The notes under the pieces: generated by a model
Told to the model about the DNA's origin: nothing
Seen by the model: the letters and a program-made list of their open reading frames with translations, nothing else
Databases searched by the model: none
Position numbers and translations under genes: made by a program
NCBI GenBank assembly: GCA_026421245.1
Contig: JAPKDJ010000003.1
Location: 62,001-126,000 of the forward strand
Source of the DNA: Akkermansiaceae bacterium
GTDB taxonomy: Bacteria; Verrucomicrobiota; Verrucomicrobiia; Verrucomicrobiales; Akkermansiaceae
Direction: 5' to 3'
DNA length: 64,000 nucleotides
Shown: positions 8,786 through 17,108 of the stretch, in pieces
Position numbering within the stretch: the first letter of the stretch is position 1
How the letters are laid out: every line of letters starts with the position of its first letter

Positions 8786-9205
8786 TCAGGGAAATGACGT
8801 TGGCGTAAGCCACTCAAAACCAGACATATTCCTGAGCACGGTGAAACTCACAAGAGCCACAAATACGATCCACAAAAATGAAAGCCGCCATTTGAACACG
8901 GCGAGCCACCAGATGTTGGGAAATTTTTCGCGACACCCACTTAAGATAACAAAAAGCCCTCCGGCTAAAACAGCGAAAACAAAAAGGCCGTTTTGACCAA
9001 AGGCCTGCCGGATCTGCAGTTCACCCATCGAGACCGCTGCTCTCGTCGCACCACATCCGGGACAGTAAAGCCCAGTCTGCTGATGGAAAAGACAAGCCGG
9101 CAATGAACTCCCAATCCAACGGGCCGAGGCCACGCCAACAATCATCAACGGCGCCACGAGCACCCAACCCGGCCACCTCCCCCTTCGGGAACTCCTAGAT
9201 GCCAT
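8786..9205 (-). CDS. DUF2752 membrane protein
   Basis: 139 residues with about three hydrophobic segments (WVLVAPLMIVGVA near 14-26, NGLFVFAVLAGGLFVIL near 73-89, LSFLWIVFVALVSF near 108-121). The DUF2752 hallmark CPGCGATRA (about residues 48-56) is intact, preceded by LFHQQTGLY. DUF2752 proteins are small bacterial membrane proteins of unknown function; the two cysteines suggest metal binding or redox chemistry, but this is not established. The start overlaps the end of the GYF-domain gene by 11 bases, so the two are translationally coupled and probably work together. Confidence 0.88.
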   Translation of the reverse strand: MASRSSRRGRWPGWVLVAPLMIVGVASARWIGSSLPACLFHQQTGLYCPGCGATRAAVSMGELQIRQAFGQNGLFVFAVLAGGLFVILSGCREKFPNIWWLAVFKWRLSFLWIVFVALVSFTVLRNMSGFEWLTPTSFP

Positions 9206-9743
9206 TGAAACGAATGTTCGTTTCTCCGGCCAGAATCATCAAGACAAGGATGGCCACCCCACAGTAACCACAAACCAAACCGGCAATCGCCATCCCTCTT
9301 CCCTGCTGTTTGTTATCCGGATGATTGAGCTGCCCCAGCCCCATGTGACCGCAAATCACTGCTGGAATGCCAAAGAACATCCCACCGCAAAAACAGAAAA
9401 AAACCAGCGAAAGGATCCCACACACCATGCTCGCAATCGCCAGACCATTGGTCCCAGGCAAACTGGGACCTGGTTGGTAGGGGGCTCCAGCCAGGTTCGA
9501 CATGGGAGGAGAATACGGCGACCCCAGATCCCCTGACGGAATCTCCCCACTGTCCAAAAGTTCGGGGGGAGTCCCCCCGCTGATCGCAAATTGGGGCACT
9601 TCATGAAGAGGTGTCCACTTCGCCATCCCCTCGGTCCAGACCAAGTCTTTTGGCCCCACCTCACCAGTGGAAATACGGGCACGCAGCGTCGCCTCATCGA
9701 TCGGGCCATACTGCTGCCCCTCTTTTCCGTAGAACCATTCCAT
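9195..9743 (-). CDS. GYF-domain and DUF4190 membrane protein
   Basis: 182 residues. Residues 1-52 form a GYF_2 domain (WFYGKEGQQYGPI, then DLVWTEGMAKW), a fold that binds proline-rich peptides. A Pro/Ser/Gly linker runs to about residue 95. The DUF4190 part has two hydrophobic helices (IASMVCGILSLVFFCFCGG and MAIAGLVCGYCGVAILVLMI) around a GLGQLNHPDNKQQGRG loop. Function is unknown; such proteins often sit beside DUF2752 genes in Bacteroidetes and Verrucomicrobia. It follows fabI by 18 nt and overlaps the DUF2752 gene, so the three probably form one transcript. Confidence 0.85.
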   Translation of the reverse strand: MEWFYGKEGQQYGPIDEATLRARISTGEVGPKDLVWTEGMAKWTPLHEVPQFAISGGTPPELLDSGEIPSGDLGSPYSPPMSNLAGAPYQPGPSLPGTNGLAIASMVCGILSLVFFCFCGGMFFGIPAVICGHMGLGQLNHPDNKQQGRGMAIAGLVCGYCGVAILVLMILAGETNIRFNGI

Positions 9744-9761
9744 GATCTGAAATCAAGCGGA

Positions 9762-10538
9762 TTACATTCCCATGATCTGATATCCTCCGTCCACGTAGAG
9801 CACCTGTCCTGTGATGGAAGCCGCACCCTCACTCGCAAGAAAAACTCCGGTCGCTCCCAGCTCTTCGGTCGAGCAAGAACGCTGAAGAGGAGCATGTTCT
9901 TCGTAGTGTTTGATCATGGAACCAAACCCGGAAATTCCACGGGCTGCCAACGTCTGCACGGGGCCTGCACTAATGCAATTCACACGGATCTTCCTCGATC
10001 CGAGATCGGCGGCCAGATAGCGGGTCGCAGCCTCAAGGCTCGCCTTGGCCACTCCCATCACATTGTAATGAGGAACCACTTTAGCGGCACCATAGTAGCT
10101 CATCGCCACGATACTTCCGCCATTCAGCATCATTGGAGCTGCACGCTGAGCGAGCGCCACCAATGAATAGGCACTGATATCGTGGGAAATCTTAAAGGCA
10201 TCACGCGTCGTGCTCAGGAAATCACCCTCAAGTGCTTCCTTCGGCGCAAAAGCCACCGAATGCAACACAAGGTCGATGGTATCGGTATGCACCTTCACCT
10301 TCTCGAAAAAAGCGTCGATCTCCTCGTCGCTGGTCACATCACAGGGATAGAGAGGCGCATCCTCGCCAAACGTCCCTGCAAGCTGCTCCACATTATCCTT
10401 CAGGCGGTCTCCCTGGTAATTGAAAATCAACTTCGCTCCGGCATCTGACCACGCCTTGGCAATCGCCCAGGCAATACTTCGCTTGTTCGCAACTCCGAAA
10501 ACAACTGCGGTTTTTCCGCTCAATGGCTTGTCACTCAT
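9762..10538 (-). CDS. fabI: Enoyl-[acyl-carrier-protein] reductase (NADH) FabI
   Basis: 258 residues from the ATG at 10538 (MSDKPLSGKT); the longer frame adds 12 residues unlike the family. FabI reduces trans-2-enoyl-ACP in the last step of each fatty-acid elongation cycle. The short-chain dehydrogenase nucleotide site is GVANKRSIAWAIA. The FabI catalytic pair is Tyr148 (SYYGAAK) and Tyr158-x6-Lys165 (YNVMGVAK), with the normal FabI spacing. Length matches E. coli FabI (262). FabI is the target of triclosan; the key tyrosine and lysine are present, so sensitivity is plausible but not shown. It is first in a three-gene run with the GYF and DUF2752 genes. Confidence 0.96.
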   Translation of the reverse strand: MSDKPLSGKTAVVFGVANKRSIAWAIAKAWSDAGAKLIFNYQGDRLKDNVEQLAGTFGEDAPLYPCDVTSDEEIDAFFEKVKVHTDTIDLVLHSVAFAPKEALEGDFLSTTRDAFKISHDISAYSLVALAQRAAPMMLNGGSIVAMSYYGAAKVVPHYNVMGVAKASLEAATRYLAADLGSRKIRVNCISAGPVQTLAARGISGFGSMIKHYEEHAPLQRSCSTEELGATGVFLASEGAASITGQVLYVDGGYQIMGM

Positions 10539-10791
10539 CGGCCAGAGCATCTCCCAACCCGACCACAATGGCAATAATTTTGCTTATCCAAACACCTCCC
10601 CACGGAACGGCGTGCCTCCCATCACCGACCCCACGATATTGCCCCCCATGCATACTTCCGCCTCTCCCAAAAACAAATCGTGCCTTGACGAGTTCGAACT
10701 ACAAGAATGGGCGTCGAAACGCCCGTCCCTCCATGACCTTGAACACGCACCCTTCGCGAAAGAACCCCCTCTTAGAATCGTAACCCTCTCT

Positions 10792-13206
10792 ATGCGCATT
10801 TTCTTCATGGCCATCCTCGCCCTTACTGGGGCAGCCCTGGCATTTGAAGATTCCCCTAAACCCCAAAAAATCACCCCGCCGGAAAAACACTGGGCCTTCA
10901 AAATGCCCTCTTCCGACTCCCGCCCCATCGACGAACTCGTTCACGAAAACCTCAAAAAGGCCGACCTCGCGGCCTCCCCCCAAGCCTCCCGTGAAGTCCT
11001 CATCCGCCGTGCTTTTCACGTCCTCACCGGCCTCCTTCCCACGCCCGACGAGCGCGCAAAGTGGATAGCCGACTCCCGCGCCGACTGGCTCTTCCACCTC
11101 GCCGAGGATCTCCTCGCTCGTCCCTCCTTTGGCGAACGCTGGGCCCGCCATTGGCTCGATGTCGCCCGCTACGCTGACACCAAGGGAGCTGCAAATCCAG
11201 AAAGCGAGGACTACCCCTACGCTTACACCTACCGCGATTGGGTCATCCGTGCCTTCAACGCGTCCCTTCCCTACGACCAATTCCTCCACCGTCAAATCGC
11301 CGCCGACCTCATGTCCCTCCCACGCGAGGAACTCGCTGCCCTTGGCTTCCTCACTGTCGGACGGGCGTATCAAGGCGGTCAAAACCACCTCGTCATCGCA
11401 GACCGTATCGATGTCGCGACCCGGTCCACCATGGGGCTGACCGTCGCCTGCGCTCGCTGCCACGATCACAAAACCGACCCCATTCCCACCGCAGACTACT
11501 ATGCTCTTTATGGTGTCTTCAACAGCTCCCTCGTCCCCAAGAAACTTCCCGTCATCGCTGAACCGTCCCAAGAACCCGCCGCCATTGCCTACCGTGTCGA
11601 ACTTGAGAAAAAAGCCAGCACCGTCCACGACCACGTCAAAAACTGCGTCCCCGAATACGCCCCGGCGAAAGATTATCTCAATTTCAATCTCCCGCGCGAG
11701 ATCAACAACAAGATCAACCAAACCCAACGCCAAAAATTCCGCCAGCTCGTCGGAGCCGTTATCAAATTCCAGGCCACTTCTCCCCACGCGATCCCACGCG
11801 CCATGGTCGTCCGGGAAAAGCCCCAACCCTACGATCCCCGCATTCACGAACGGGGCAACCCCGGCGCACAGGGCCAGCAGGTTCCCCGCGCCTTCCTCAA
11901 TCTCTTCCGCTCAAAAGACGAGCATTTCACCCAAGGTTCGGGACGACTCGAGTTCGCCCGTCGCCTCACCGACGACCGAAATCCCCTCACCGCCCGTGTC
12001 TGGGCCAACCGCGTTTGGATGCACCTCACCGGCACCCCGCTCGTCGATTCTCCCGGCGACTTCGGCCCCCAAACTCCCGAACCACTCCAACTCGCTCTCC
12101 TCGACCACCTCTCACTTTTTCTTCAAAAAAACGACTGGTCCACCAAGAACCTCATCCGCAACATCATGACCTCGAAAACCTGGCAACGCTCCAGCCTCGG
12201 CACCGCCGAACACCGGGAACGCGACCCCGCCAATCATTACTACGCCCGCGCCAACCGCCAACGCAAAGACCTCGAGTCCTGGCGCGACTCTGCCCTCCAA
12301 ATCAGCGGACGCCTCGTCAATATGATCGGCGGCACTCCCTTCCAACTTGATAAAGCGCCGTACGAAGGACGTCGTACTATCTATGCCAAGACCCGCCGCG
12401 GCTTCCTCCCCTCCATCATGCGGGCTTTTGATTTCCCCGGCTCCGAGGAAGCCCTCATGCGGCGCACCACCACCATCACACCCACCCAGGCCCTCTACCT
12501 CATGAATAGCCCCTTTCTTCACGGCGAGGCCCGGGCCATTGCCAACAACGCGCCCACCATCGTAGGTATCTACCAAGCCGTCCTCCAACGACCCCCTTCC
12601 GCCGGCGAAAAGGAATCCGCAGAAACCTGGCTCAAGCGTGCCCGCCAAACCCGCACCTCGGGCGTCTGGGATTACGGTTACACTTTCAAAGACTCCCTCG
12701 ACTTTAAGCCCCTCCCCCACTTCGAGCAAAGTCAATGGAGGGGCCAGCAGCCGCTCCCCGACAAAACCCTTGGCTGGCTCAACTGGAACGCTACCGGAGG
12801 CCATTCCGAAGCCGACAAACATGCCGTCTTAAAATGGACCGCCATCGAATCGGGAAAAGTCAACCTGTTGGGCAACTTCAAAGCCCTTCGCGACCAGGGC
12901 AACGGACTCATCGCCCGAATCATGCGGTCCAGCGGCGAAATCCTCGGCGAGTGGACTCTTGAACCCACCCAAGGCGTGCCCACCAAGGTCGAAAACGTCG
13001 AAGTTAAGGCGGGAGAAGAACTCTGGTTCATCGCCGACAGCCAGGGGGATGCCGCCTTCGACTCCTTCCAATGGGCCCCCCGTATCTCCGATGACAAAGG
13101 GATCATTTCTAATGCCAAAGATGATTTTGCCGGCCCCGGTCTCCACGCCTTCGCCCAACTTGCACAGGCCCTCCTCCTAAGTAACGAATTCTTCTACATC
13201 GATTAG
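10792..13206 (+). CDS. Secreted DUF1549/DUF1553 protein lacking the cytochrome-like N-domain
   Basis: 804 residues from the ATG at 10792, which begins a signal peptide (MRIFFMAILALTGAALA). The longer open frame upstream overlaps the fabI region and is not coding. DUF1549 occupies ~50-250 (ARHWLDVARYADTKG, YDQFLHRQIAADLM), including CARCHDHK (Cys220, Cys223, His224), a CxxCH that could bind heme. DUF1553 lies ~370-600 (NPLTARVWANRVWMHL, RNIMTSKTWQRSS, MRRTTTITPTQALYLMNSPF). Most family members start with a cytochrome-c-like PSCyt1 domain, absent here. Residues ~640-780 add a beta-rich segment with ESGKVNLLGNFKALRDQGNG, like a small carbohydrate- or ligand-binding insert. These proteins always pair with DUF1501 proteins, as here (6 nt downstream). 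The function is unproven; polysaccharide breakdown on the cell surface is the usual proposal. Confidence 0.9.
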   Translation: MRIFFMAILALTGAALAFEDSPKPQKITPPEKHWAFKMPSSDSRPIDELVHENLKKADLAASPQASREVLIRRAFHVLTGLLPTPDERAKWIADSRADWLFHLAEDLLARPSFGERWARHWLDVARYADTKGAANPESEDYPYAYTYRDWVIRAFNASLPYDQFLHRQIAADLMSLPREELAALGFLTVGRAYQGGQNHLVIADRIDVATRSTMGLTVACARCHDHKTDPIPTADYYALYGVFNSSLVPKKLPVIAEPSQEPAAIAYRVELEKKASTVHDHVKNCVPEYAPAKDYLNFNLPREINNKINQTQRQKFRQLVGAVIKFQATSPHAIPRAMVVREKPQPYDPRIHERGNPGAQGQQVPRAFLNLFRSKDEHFTQGSGRLEFARRLTDDRNPLTARVWANRVWMHLTGTPLVDSPGDFGPQTPEPLQLALLDHLSLFLQKNDWSTKNLIRNIMTSKTWQRSSLGTAEHRERDPANHYYARANRQRKDLESWRDSALQISGRLVNMIGGTPFQLDKAPYEGRRTIYAKTRRGFLPSIMRAFDFPGSEEALMRRTTTITPTQALYLMNSPFLHGEARAIANNAPTIVGIYQAVLQRPPSAGEKESAETWLKRARQTRTSGVWDYGYTFKDSLDFKPLPHFEQSQWRGQQPLPDKTLGWLNWNATGGHSEADKHAVLKWTAIESGKVNLLGNFKALRDQGNGLIARIMRSSGEILGEWTLEPTQGVPTKVENVEVKAGEELWFIADSQGDAAFDSFQWAPRISDDKGIISNAKDDFAGPGLHAFAQLAQALLLSNEFFYID

Positions 13207-13212
13207 ACCCTC

Positions 13213-14631
13213 ATGAACGGACACCACCACTTTGGCCACGGCGGCTTTGTCAAAACCCGCCGCGAATTCCTGCAACGCTGCGGCATGGGCCTCGGCGCCC
13301 TCGCCGTTCCTTCGCTCAGCGGTCAAACAATTAGCCCCCTTTCCCCCCGTCGACCTCAAACCAAAGGCACGGCCAAGGCCGTCATCCATCTCTTCATGAA
13401 CGGTGGCCCCTCTCAAGTCGACACCTTCGACCCCAAGCCCGAGCTCACCAAATACCACGATAAAAAAATCCCCCTTGAGCTGAAAACCGAACGCCCCACC
13501 GGCGTCGCCCTCGGCTCTCCGTTCAAATTTCAAAAGCACGGCGAAAGTGGATTAGAGATCTCCGAACTCTTCCCAAACGTCGCGAAGTCTGCCGATGACC
13601 TTTGTGTCATCCGCTCAATGCATGCCGACGTCCCCAATCATGAACCTTCCCTCCTTTTGATGAACTGCGGAGACTCCCGCCTTTCCCGCCCCAGCGTCGG
13701 CTCTTGGGTCACCTACGGACTCGGCACCGAAAACCAAAACCTCCCTGGCTTCGTCTCAATGTGCCCCGGAGGCTACCCCATCTCCCGCACCCAAAACTGG
13801 CAATCCGGCTTTCTCCCCGCCGCTTATCAAGGCACCTATGTCGACACCAAAACGACCGACCCACGCAAGCTCATCGAACACGTCACACCCAAACACCTTG
13901 CCCCCCACCGTCAACGCGAGCAGCTCGACTTCCTCCGCCAACTCAACGAAGAACACGCCAAGGCCCGCGAATACGATTCCGACCTCGAAGCCCGTCTCGA
14001 AAGCTTCGAACTCGCCTACCGCATGCAGCTCGAAGCGACCGATGCCTTCGATGTCAGCCTTGAACCCCAGCACATTCGCGACATGTATGGCGACACCCTG
14101 CAAGGCCGCCAAATGCTCATCACCCGCCGCCTCGTCGAACGTGGCGTCCGCTTCGTGCAGGTCTGGCACGGCGCCGGCCAACCATGGGACAACCACGACG
14201 ATCTCGAAAAGAATCACCGCCGTCTCGCCAAGGAATGCGACCAGGCCATCGGTGCTCTTTTACAAGACCTCAAACAAAGGGGCATGCTCGATGAAACGCT
14301 CGTCCTCTGGGGCGGAGAATTCGGACGTACTCCCGTCGTCGAAATGCCCAAAGAAGGCACCAACGCCGGCAAGATCAACGGACGTGACCACAACCACTAC
14401 GGCTTCACCACCTGGATGGCCGGAGGCGGCGTCAAAGGCGGTCACGTTCACGGTGCCACCGATGACTTCGGCTTCGCGGCCGTCAAAGACAAGGTCCACG
14501 TTCACGACCTTCACGCCACCATGCTCCATCTCCTGGGCTTCGATCACAAGGACCTCACCTACCGCTATAGCGGCCGCGACTTCCGCCTCACCGACGTCCA
14601 CGGACACGTCGTCCACGGCCTTCTTGCTTAG
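13213..14631 (+). CDS. DUF1501 secreted protein (sulfatase-like fold)
   Basis: 472 residues. The N-terminus carries a twin-arginine signal: TRREFLQRCGMGLGALA (Arg16-Arg17 and a hydrophobic stretch), so export of a folded, perhaps metal-bound, protein is likely. The DUF1501 core shows HLFMNGGPSQVDTFDPKP (near residue 60), MHADVPNHEPS and ETLVLWGGEFGRTP, followed by GRDHNHYGFTTWMAGGGVKG. DUF1501 belongs to the alkaline-phosphatase-like superfamily, and the His/Asp-rich motifs probably bind metal. It starts 6 nt after the DUF1549/DUF1553 gene, the standard partner in Planctomycetes and Verrucomicrobia, so the pair is one operon. The substrate is unknown. Confidence 0.92.
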   Translation: MNGHHHFGHGGFVKTRREFLQRCGMGLGALAVPSLSGQTISPLSPRRPQTKGTAKAVIHLFMNGGPSQVDTFDPKPELTKYHDKKIPLELKTERPTGVALGSPFKFQKHGESGLEISELFPNVAKSADDLCVIRSMHADVPNHEPSLLLMNCGDSRLSRPSVGSWVTYGLGTENQNLPGFVSMCPGGYPISRTQNWQSGFLPAAYQGTYVDTKTTDPRKLIEHVTPKHLAPHRQREQLDFLRQLNEEHAKAREYDSDLEARLESFELAYRMQLEATDAFDVSLEPQHIRDMYGDTLQGRQMLITRRLVERGVRFVQVWHGAGQPWDNHDDLEKNHRRLAKECDQAIGALLQDLKQRGMLDETLVLWGGEFGRTPVVEMPKEGTNAGKINGRDHNHYGFTTWMAGGGVKGGHVHGATDDFGFAAVKDKVHVHDLHATMLHLLGFDHKDLTYRYSGRDFRLTDVHGHVVHGLLA

Positions 14632-14852
14632 ACAGATCCTCCGCAAGAGGACGGTAGCCAAAAGCAGGAGCTTTTGGCTACGATCCCGCCCCTCTCAAGC
14701 CAAACCGGATCTTCTTCAGAAGCCGTCGGATAGGCCCAATAGAAAAAGTAAATCGCGAAGAGCGCCCCAATCACCAGCCCTCCAAAAACTCTCACCGAGA
14801 GCGGCAACCTTCCAATCTCACCAAGTGAAAGTTGCTCTTCTTCCGTCCTCAT
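14628..14852 (-). CDS. Small single-pass membrane protein (hypothetical)
   Basis: 74 residues. An acidic start (MRTEEEQLSLGEIG) precedes one hydrophobic helix, VRVFGGLVIGALFAIYFFYW (about 20-39). The tail runs through a strong hairpin and overlaps the last four bases of the convergent DUF1501 gene, so the C-terminus may be read-through rather than conserved protein. It begins 18 nt after hisF with an AGGA 10 nt before the ATG, fitting the last gene of the tsaC-hisF run. No family was recognised; an accidental frame is possible. Confidence 0.5.
   Translation of the reverse strand: MRTEEEQLSLGEIGRLPLSVRVFGGLVIGALFAIYFFYWAYPTASEEDPVWLERGGIVAKSSCFWLPSSCGGSV
14655..14680. terminator. Perfect 10-bp hairpin at convergent gene ends
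   Basis: Arms TAGCCAAAAG and CTTTTGGCTA enclose a 6-nt loop (CAGGAG). It lies just past the DUF1501 stop and inside the tail of the small minus-strand frame. No T-tract follows on either side. It probably marks the 3' end of both converging transcripts. Confidence 0.4.
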
Positions 14853-14870
14853 CTCTCAGATCCTGACCGC

Positions 14871-15641
14871 TCACCCCACGATTGGTCGAACCGGAATTCC
14901 CCTCTCCCTAAAATACTCCTTCGCCTCCGGCACCGTGTGTTGCCCGAAGTGAAAAATACTCGCCGCCAAAACGGCATCCGCTTTACCCGCATCCAGAACC
15001 TCCACCATGTGTTCCAGAGTCCCTGCTCCACCACTCGCAATCACCGGAATGCCAACCGCCTCACTCACGGCCCGGGTGAGTTCAAGATCGTAACCATTCT
15101 GCGTCCCGTCGGCATCCATACTGGTTAGCAAAATCTCTCCCGCTCCTCGGTTATAAACTTCCTTGGCCCACTCAATCGCATCAAGCCCTTCAACCGGCTG
15201 TCTCCCTCCATGAGTGTAGACCCCCCACTTTCCCGAACCCTGACGCTTCGCGTCAATTGCCACCACGATGCACTGGTTGCCAAAAGCCTTAGCCCCCTCG
15301 TCCACCAATCCCGGCCGAAAGATTGCCGCCGTATTCACCCCCACCTTGTCTGCTCCCGCCAACAACATCCGACTCATATCCGCCACCTCGCGAATCCCAC
15401 CGCCCACCGTCAACGGGACAAAACACTGTGCCGCCGTCTCTCTCACCACATCCACCATCGTCTCCCGCCCGTCGGACGACGCCGTGATGTCCAAAAAAAC
15501 AATCTCATCCGCCTGTTGCTCATTGTAGGCCACCGCTGATTCCACCGGGTCCCCAGCATCCACCAAGTCCACAAAATTCGTCCCCTTGACCACCCGGCCG
15601 TTGGTCACATCGAGACAAGGAATAATCCGCTTCGCAAGCAT
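14871..15641 (-). CDS. hisF: Imidazole glycerol phosphate synthase cyclase subunit HisF
   Basis: 256 residues, the normal length. HisF closes the imidazole ring in histidine synthesis, using ammonia from HisH. The TIM-barrel start [12 protein letters not shown] holds catalytic Asp11; [16 protein letters not shown] and [18 protein letters not shown] are the phosphate-binding loops, and [13 protein letters not shown] is the second catalytic region. hisH and the other his genes are not in the window, so the pathway is dispersed. It lies 73 nt downstream of the thermonuclease gene on the same strand. Confidence 0.97.
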   Translation of the reverse strand: MLAKRIIPCLDVTNGRVVKGTNFVDLVDAGDPVESAVAYNEQQADEIVFLDITASSDGRETMVDVVRETAAQCFVPLTVGGGIREVADMSRMLLAGADKVGVNTAAIFRPGLVDEGAKAFGNQCIVVAIDAKRQGSGKWGVYTHGGRQPVEGLDAIEWAKEVYNRGAGEILLTSMDADGTQNGYDLELTRAVSEAVGIPVIASGGAGTLEHMVEVLDAGKADAVLAASIFHFGQHTVPEAKEYFRERGIPVRPIVG

Positions 15642-15714
15642 GTGAGTGATCTATCCTCCCCCTCACGAAAAGCAAGTCACGAGCATCAATACGGAACGCG
15701 TGGGAACGGCGCCA

Positions 15715-16464
15715 TCACTTTCCCTTCCTTTCAGAGGCACGCCCCTCTTGATTCGTCTTGGTGTCATCCTCCGAAGCAAACCCCCACGCTCCAATCCCCG
15801 CCCTAGCCACCTCCTTCTCCCACTTCTCAAGGTATTCCCTCTGCTGACGCCATCCACGCCCTTCGGGCAAATCCGCCCCCCATGTGTGAACCCGCACCAG
15901 CCCCTGTGCCACCAGCAATTCATGGAGGTAAATCTCACGTCCCTCCCAATTGAGAATCACAAAACAATATTCACGGCCTGGCCTCACGACATCCTCCCAT
16001 TTTGTAAGGACCTTAAACCTCTCCTCTTTAAGAAGATTCAAGACAAAGGTTTTGGCATCCTTGCCCACCTTCGCCACATCATCCCTCCCCATGCCATTGA
16101 AATACTTCCCCTGTTCATCAAGACGGTCTCCATTGTTCTCACCACCGCCATACTCCTTGTATTCACTCTCGGGCGTATCCACGAAGTAGAGGCGGAATTG
16201 ATTTTCACCCTTCTCATGTTTCACATGAAAACTATCTCCGTCGCTGTTCCGCCCTGTGATCAATCTACAGCCCTCCAGTAACTCCAATCCCGCCCCTCGG
16301 GTTTTCACCGGAGTAAACTTTTCTGTAAACAGCCCTTCTTCCATCCGTGCGATGAAGCCATCGCTCTGCGGAATCTGGTGCTGATCCCACTCTTGGTAGA
16401 GCTTCCACCCCAAGGCGATCGACAACACGATGACTCCAAAGATTATTTTCATCTTCTGATTCAT
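15715..16464 (-). CDS. Thermonuclease-family (SNase-like) nuclease, membrane-anchored
   Basis: 249 residues. An N-terminal hydrophobic stretch (IIFGVIVLSIALGW) acts as anchor or signal. The staphylococcal-nuclease fold starts near residue 75: GDSFHVKH (Ca-site Asp), then RLYFVDTPESEY with the catalytic Arg and Glu. The later YCFVILNWEGREIYLHELLV and AQGLVRVH segment matches the second half of the OB-fold. It should hydrolyse DNA or RNA outside the cytoplasm. An alternative start is the Met at 16452. The C-terminal ~20 residues are charged and probably disordered. It starts 11 nt after the M23 peptidase gene, suggesting one transcript for two extracytoplasmic hydrolases. Confidence 0.85.
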   Translation of the reverse strand: MNQKMKIIFGVIVLSIALGWKLYQEWDQHQIPQSDGFIARMEEGLFTEKFTPVKTRGAGLELLEGCRLITGRNSDGDSFHVKHEKGENQFRLYFVDTPESEYKEYGGGENNGDRLDEQGKYFNGMGRDDVAKVGKDAKTFVLNLLKEERFKVLTKWEDVVRPGREYCFVILNWEGREIYLHELLVAQGLVRVHTWGADLPEGRGWRQQREYLEKWEKEVARAGIGAWGFASEDDTKTNQEGRASERKGK

Positions 16465-16475
16465 GTGCAGGGAAA

Positions 16476-17108
16476 CTAGAGCCCGTGATACCCTCGGTAA
16501 ACCTTATAGGTTCCCGTCGGCACCGGCACCGGTCGCCACTCTTTCTTCAAGCGACGATGGGCCTTGATGAATTTTGTCGGGTCCGCCCAATTCTTGGTCG
16601 TCCTTGCCACACTCTCCCGCCACATCCCAACCGAGAGATTATAACGAATCTCAAAGTGTAGATGTGCCGCATACATCCCCCGATTATTCCCCATCGTCCC
16701 AATCTTCTGCCCTCGCTTCACCATGTCTCCTTTCTTTACCAGGATCGACCGCAAGTGCCCATATTGCGAATCGACATACTTCACCTGTCCTGTCGCCGGC
16801 TCACGGTAGGCATGACGAATCAACACCACCCGCCCCCAGCCAGCTTTGACATCGGTGGCAAAAGTCACCACCCCATCGGCACAGGCATAAATCGGATCAT
16901 TTAAATCAGAGTCCCCTCCGCCCTTACCGTTCCAATCCTCCCCAAAATGAACGGGAACAGTCAGCCGCATCCCCCTCGCCTTGTAATAATTCTCACCGTC
17001 CGTTTTCCCCACCGGGTAATCAAACCCATCCGCTAACTTCATCCGAAGCACTCCGCCGGGCGCAATCCCGGCAAGCATGCAGATGACAATGACCGCTCTC
17101 GATATCAT
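16476..17108 (-). CDS. M23-family metallopeptidase (LytM-like)
   Basis: 210 residues with a signal peptide (VIVICMLAGIAPGGVL). The M23 zinc ligands are visible: H-x3-D in VHFGEDWNG and H-x-H in AAHLHFEIRY; the intervening SQYGHLRSILVKKGDMVKRG and GQKIGTMGNN are the lysostaphin-type core. Such enzymes cut peptidoglycan cross-bridges or act as activators when degenerate; here the ligands are intact. It overlaps tsaC by four bases (ATGA), so translation is coupled. The role is probably cell-wall turnover. Confidence 0.9.
   Translation of the reverse strand: MISRAVIVICMLAGIAPGGVLRMKLADGFDYPVGKTDGENYYKARGMRLTVPVHFGEDWNGKGGGDSDLNDPIYACADGVVTFATDVKAGWGRVVLIRHAYREPATGQVKYVDSQYGHLRSILVKKGDMVKRGQKIGTMGNNRGMYAAHLHFEIRYNLSVGMWRESVARTTKNWADPTKFIKAHRRLKKEWRPVPVPTGTYKVYRGYHGL

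Noticed and set aside
10420-10791. N-terminal extension of the DUF1549/1553 protein
   Set aside because: It overlaps fabI on the other strand and lacks coding character; the ATG at 10792 gives a signal peptide.
10699-11847. 382-residue minus-strand frame inside the DUF1549/1553 gene
   Set aside because: Low-complexity Gly/Val/Asp composition with no motif, typical of an antisense shadow.
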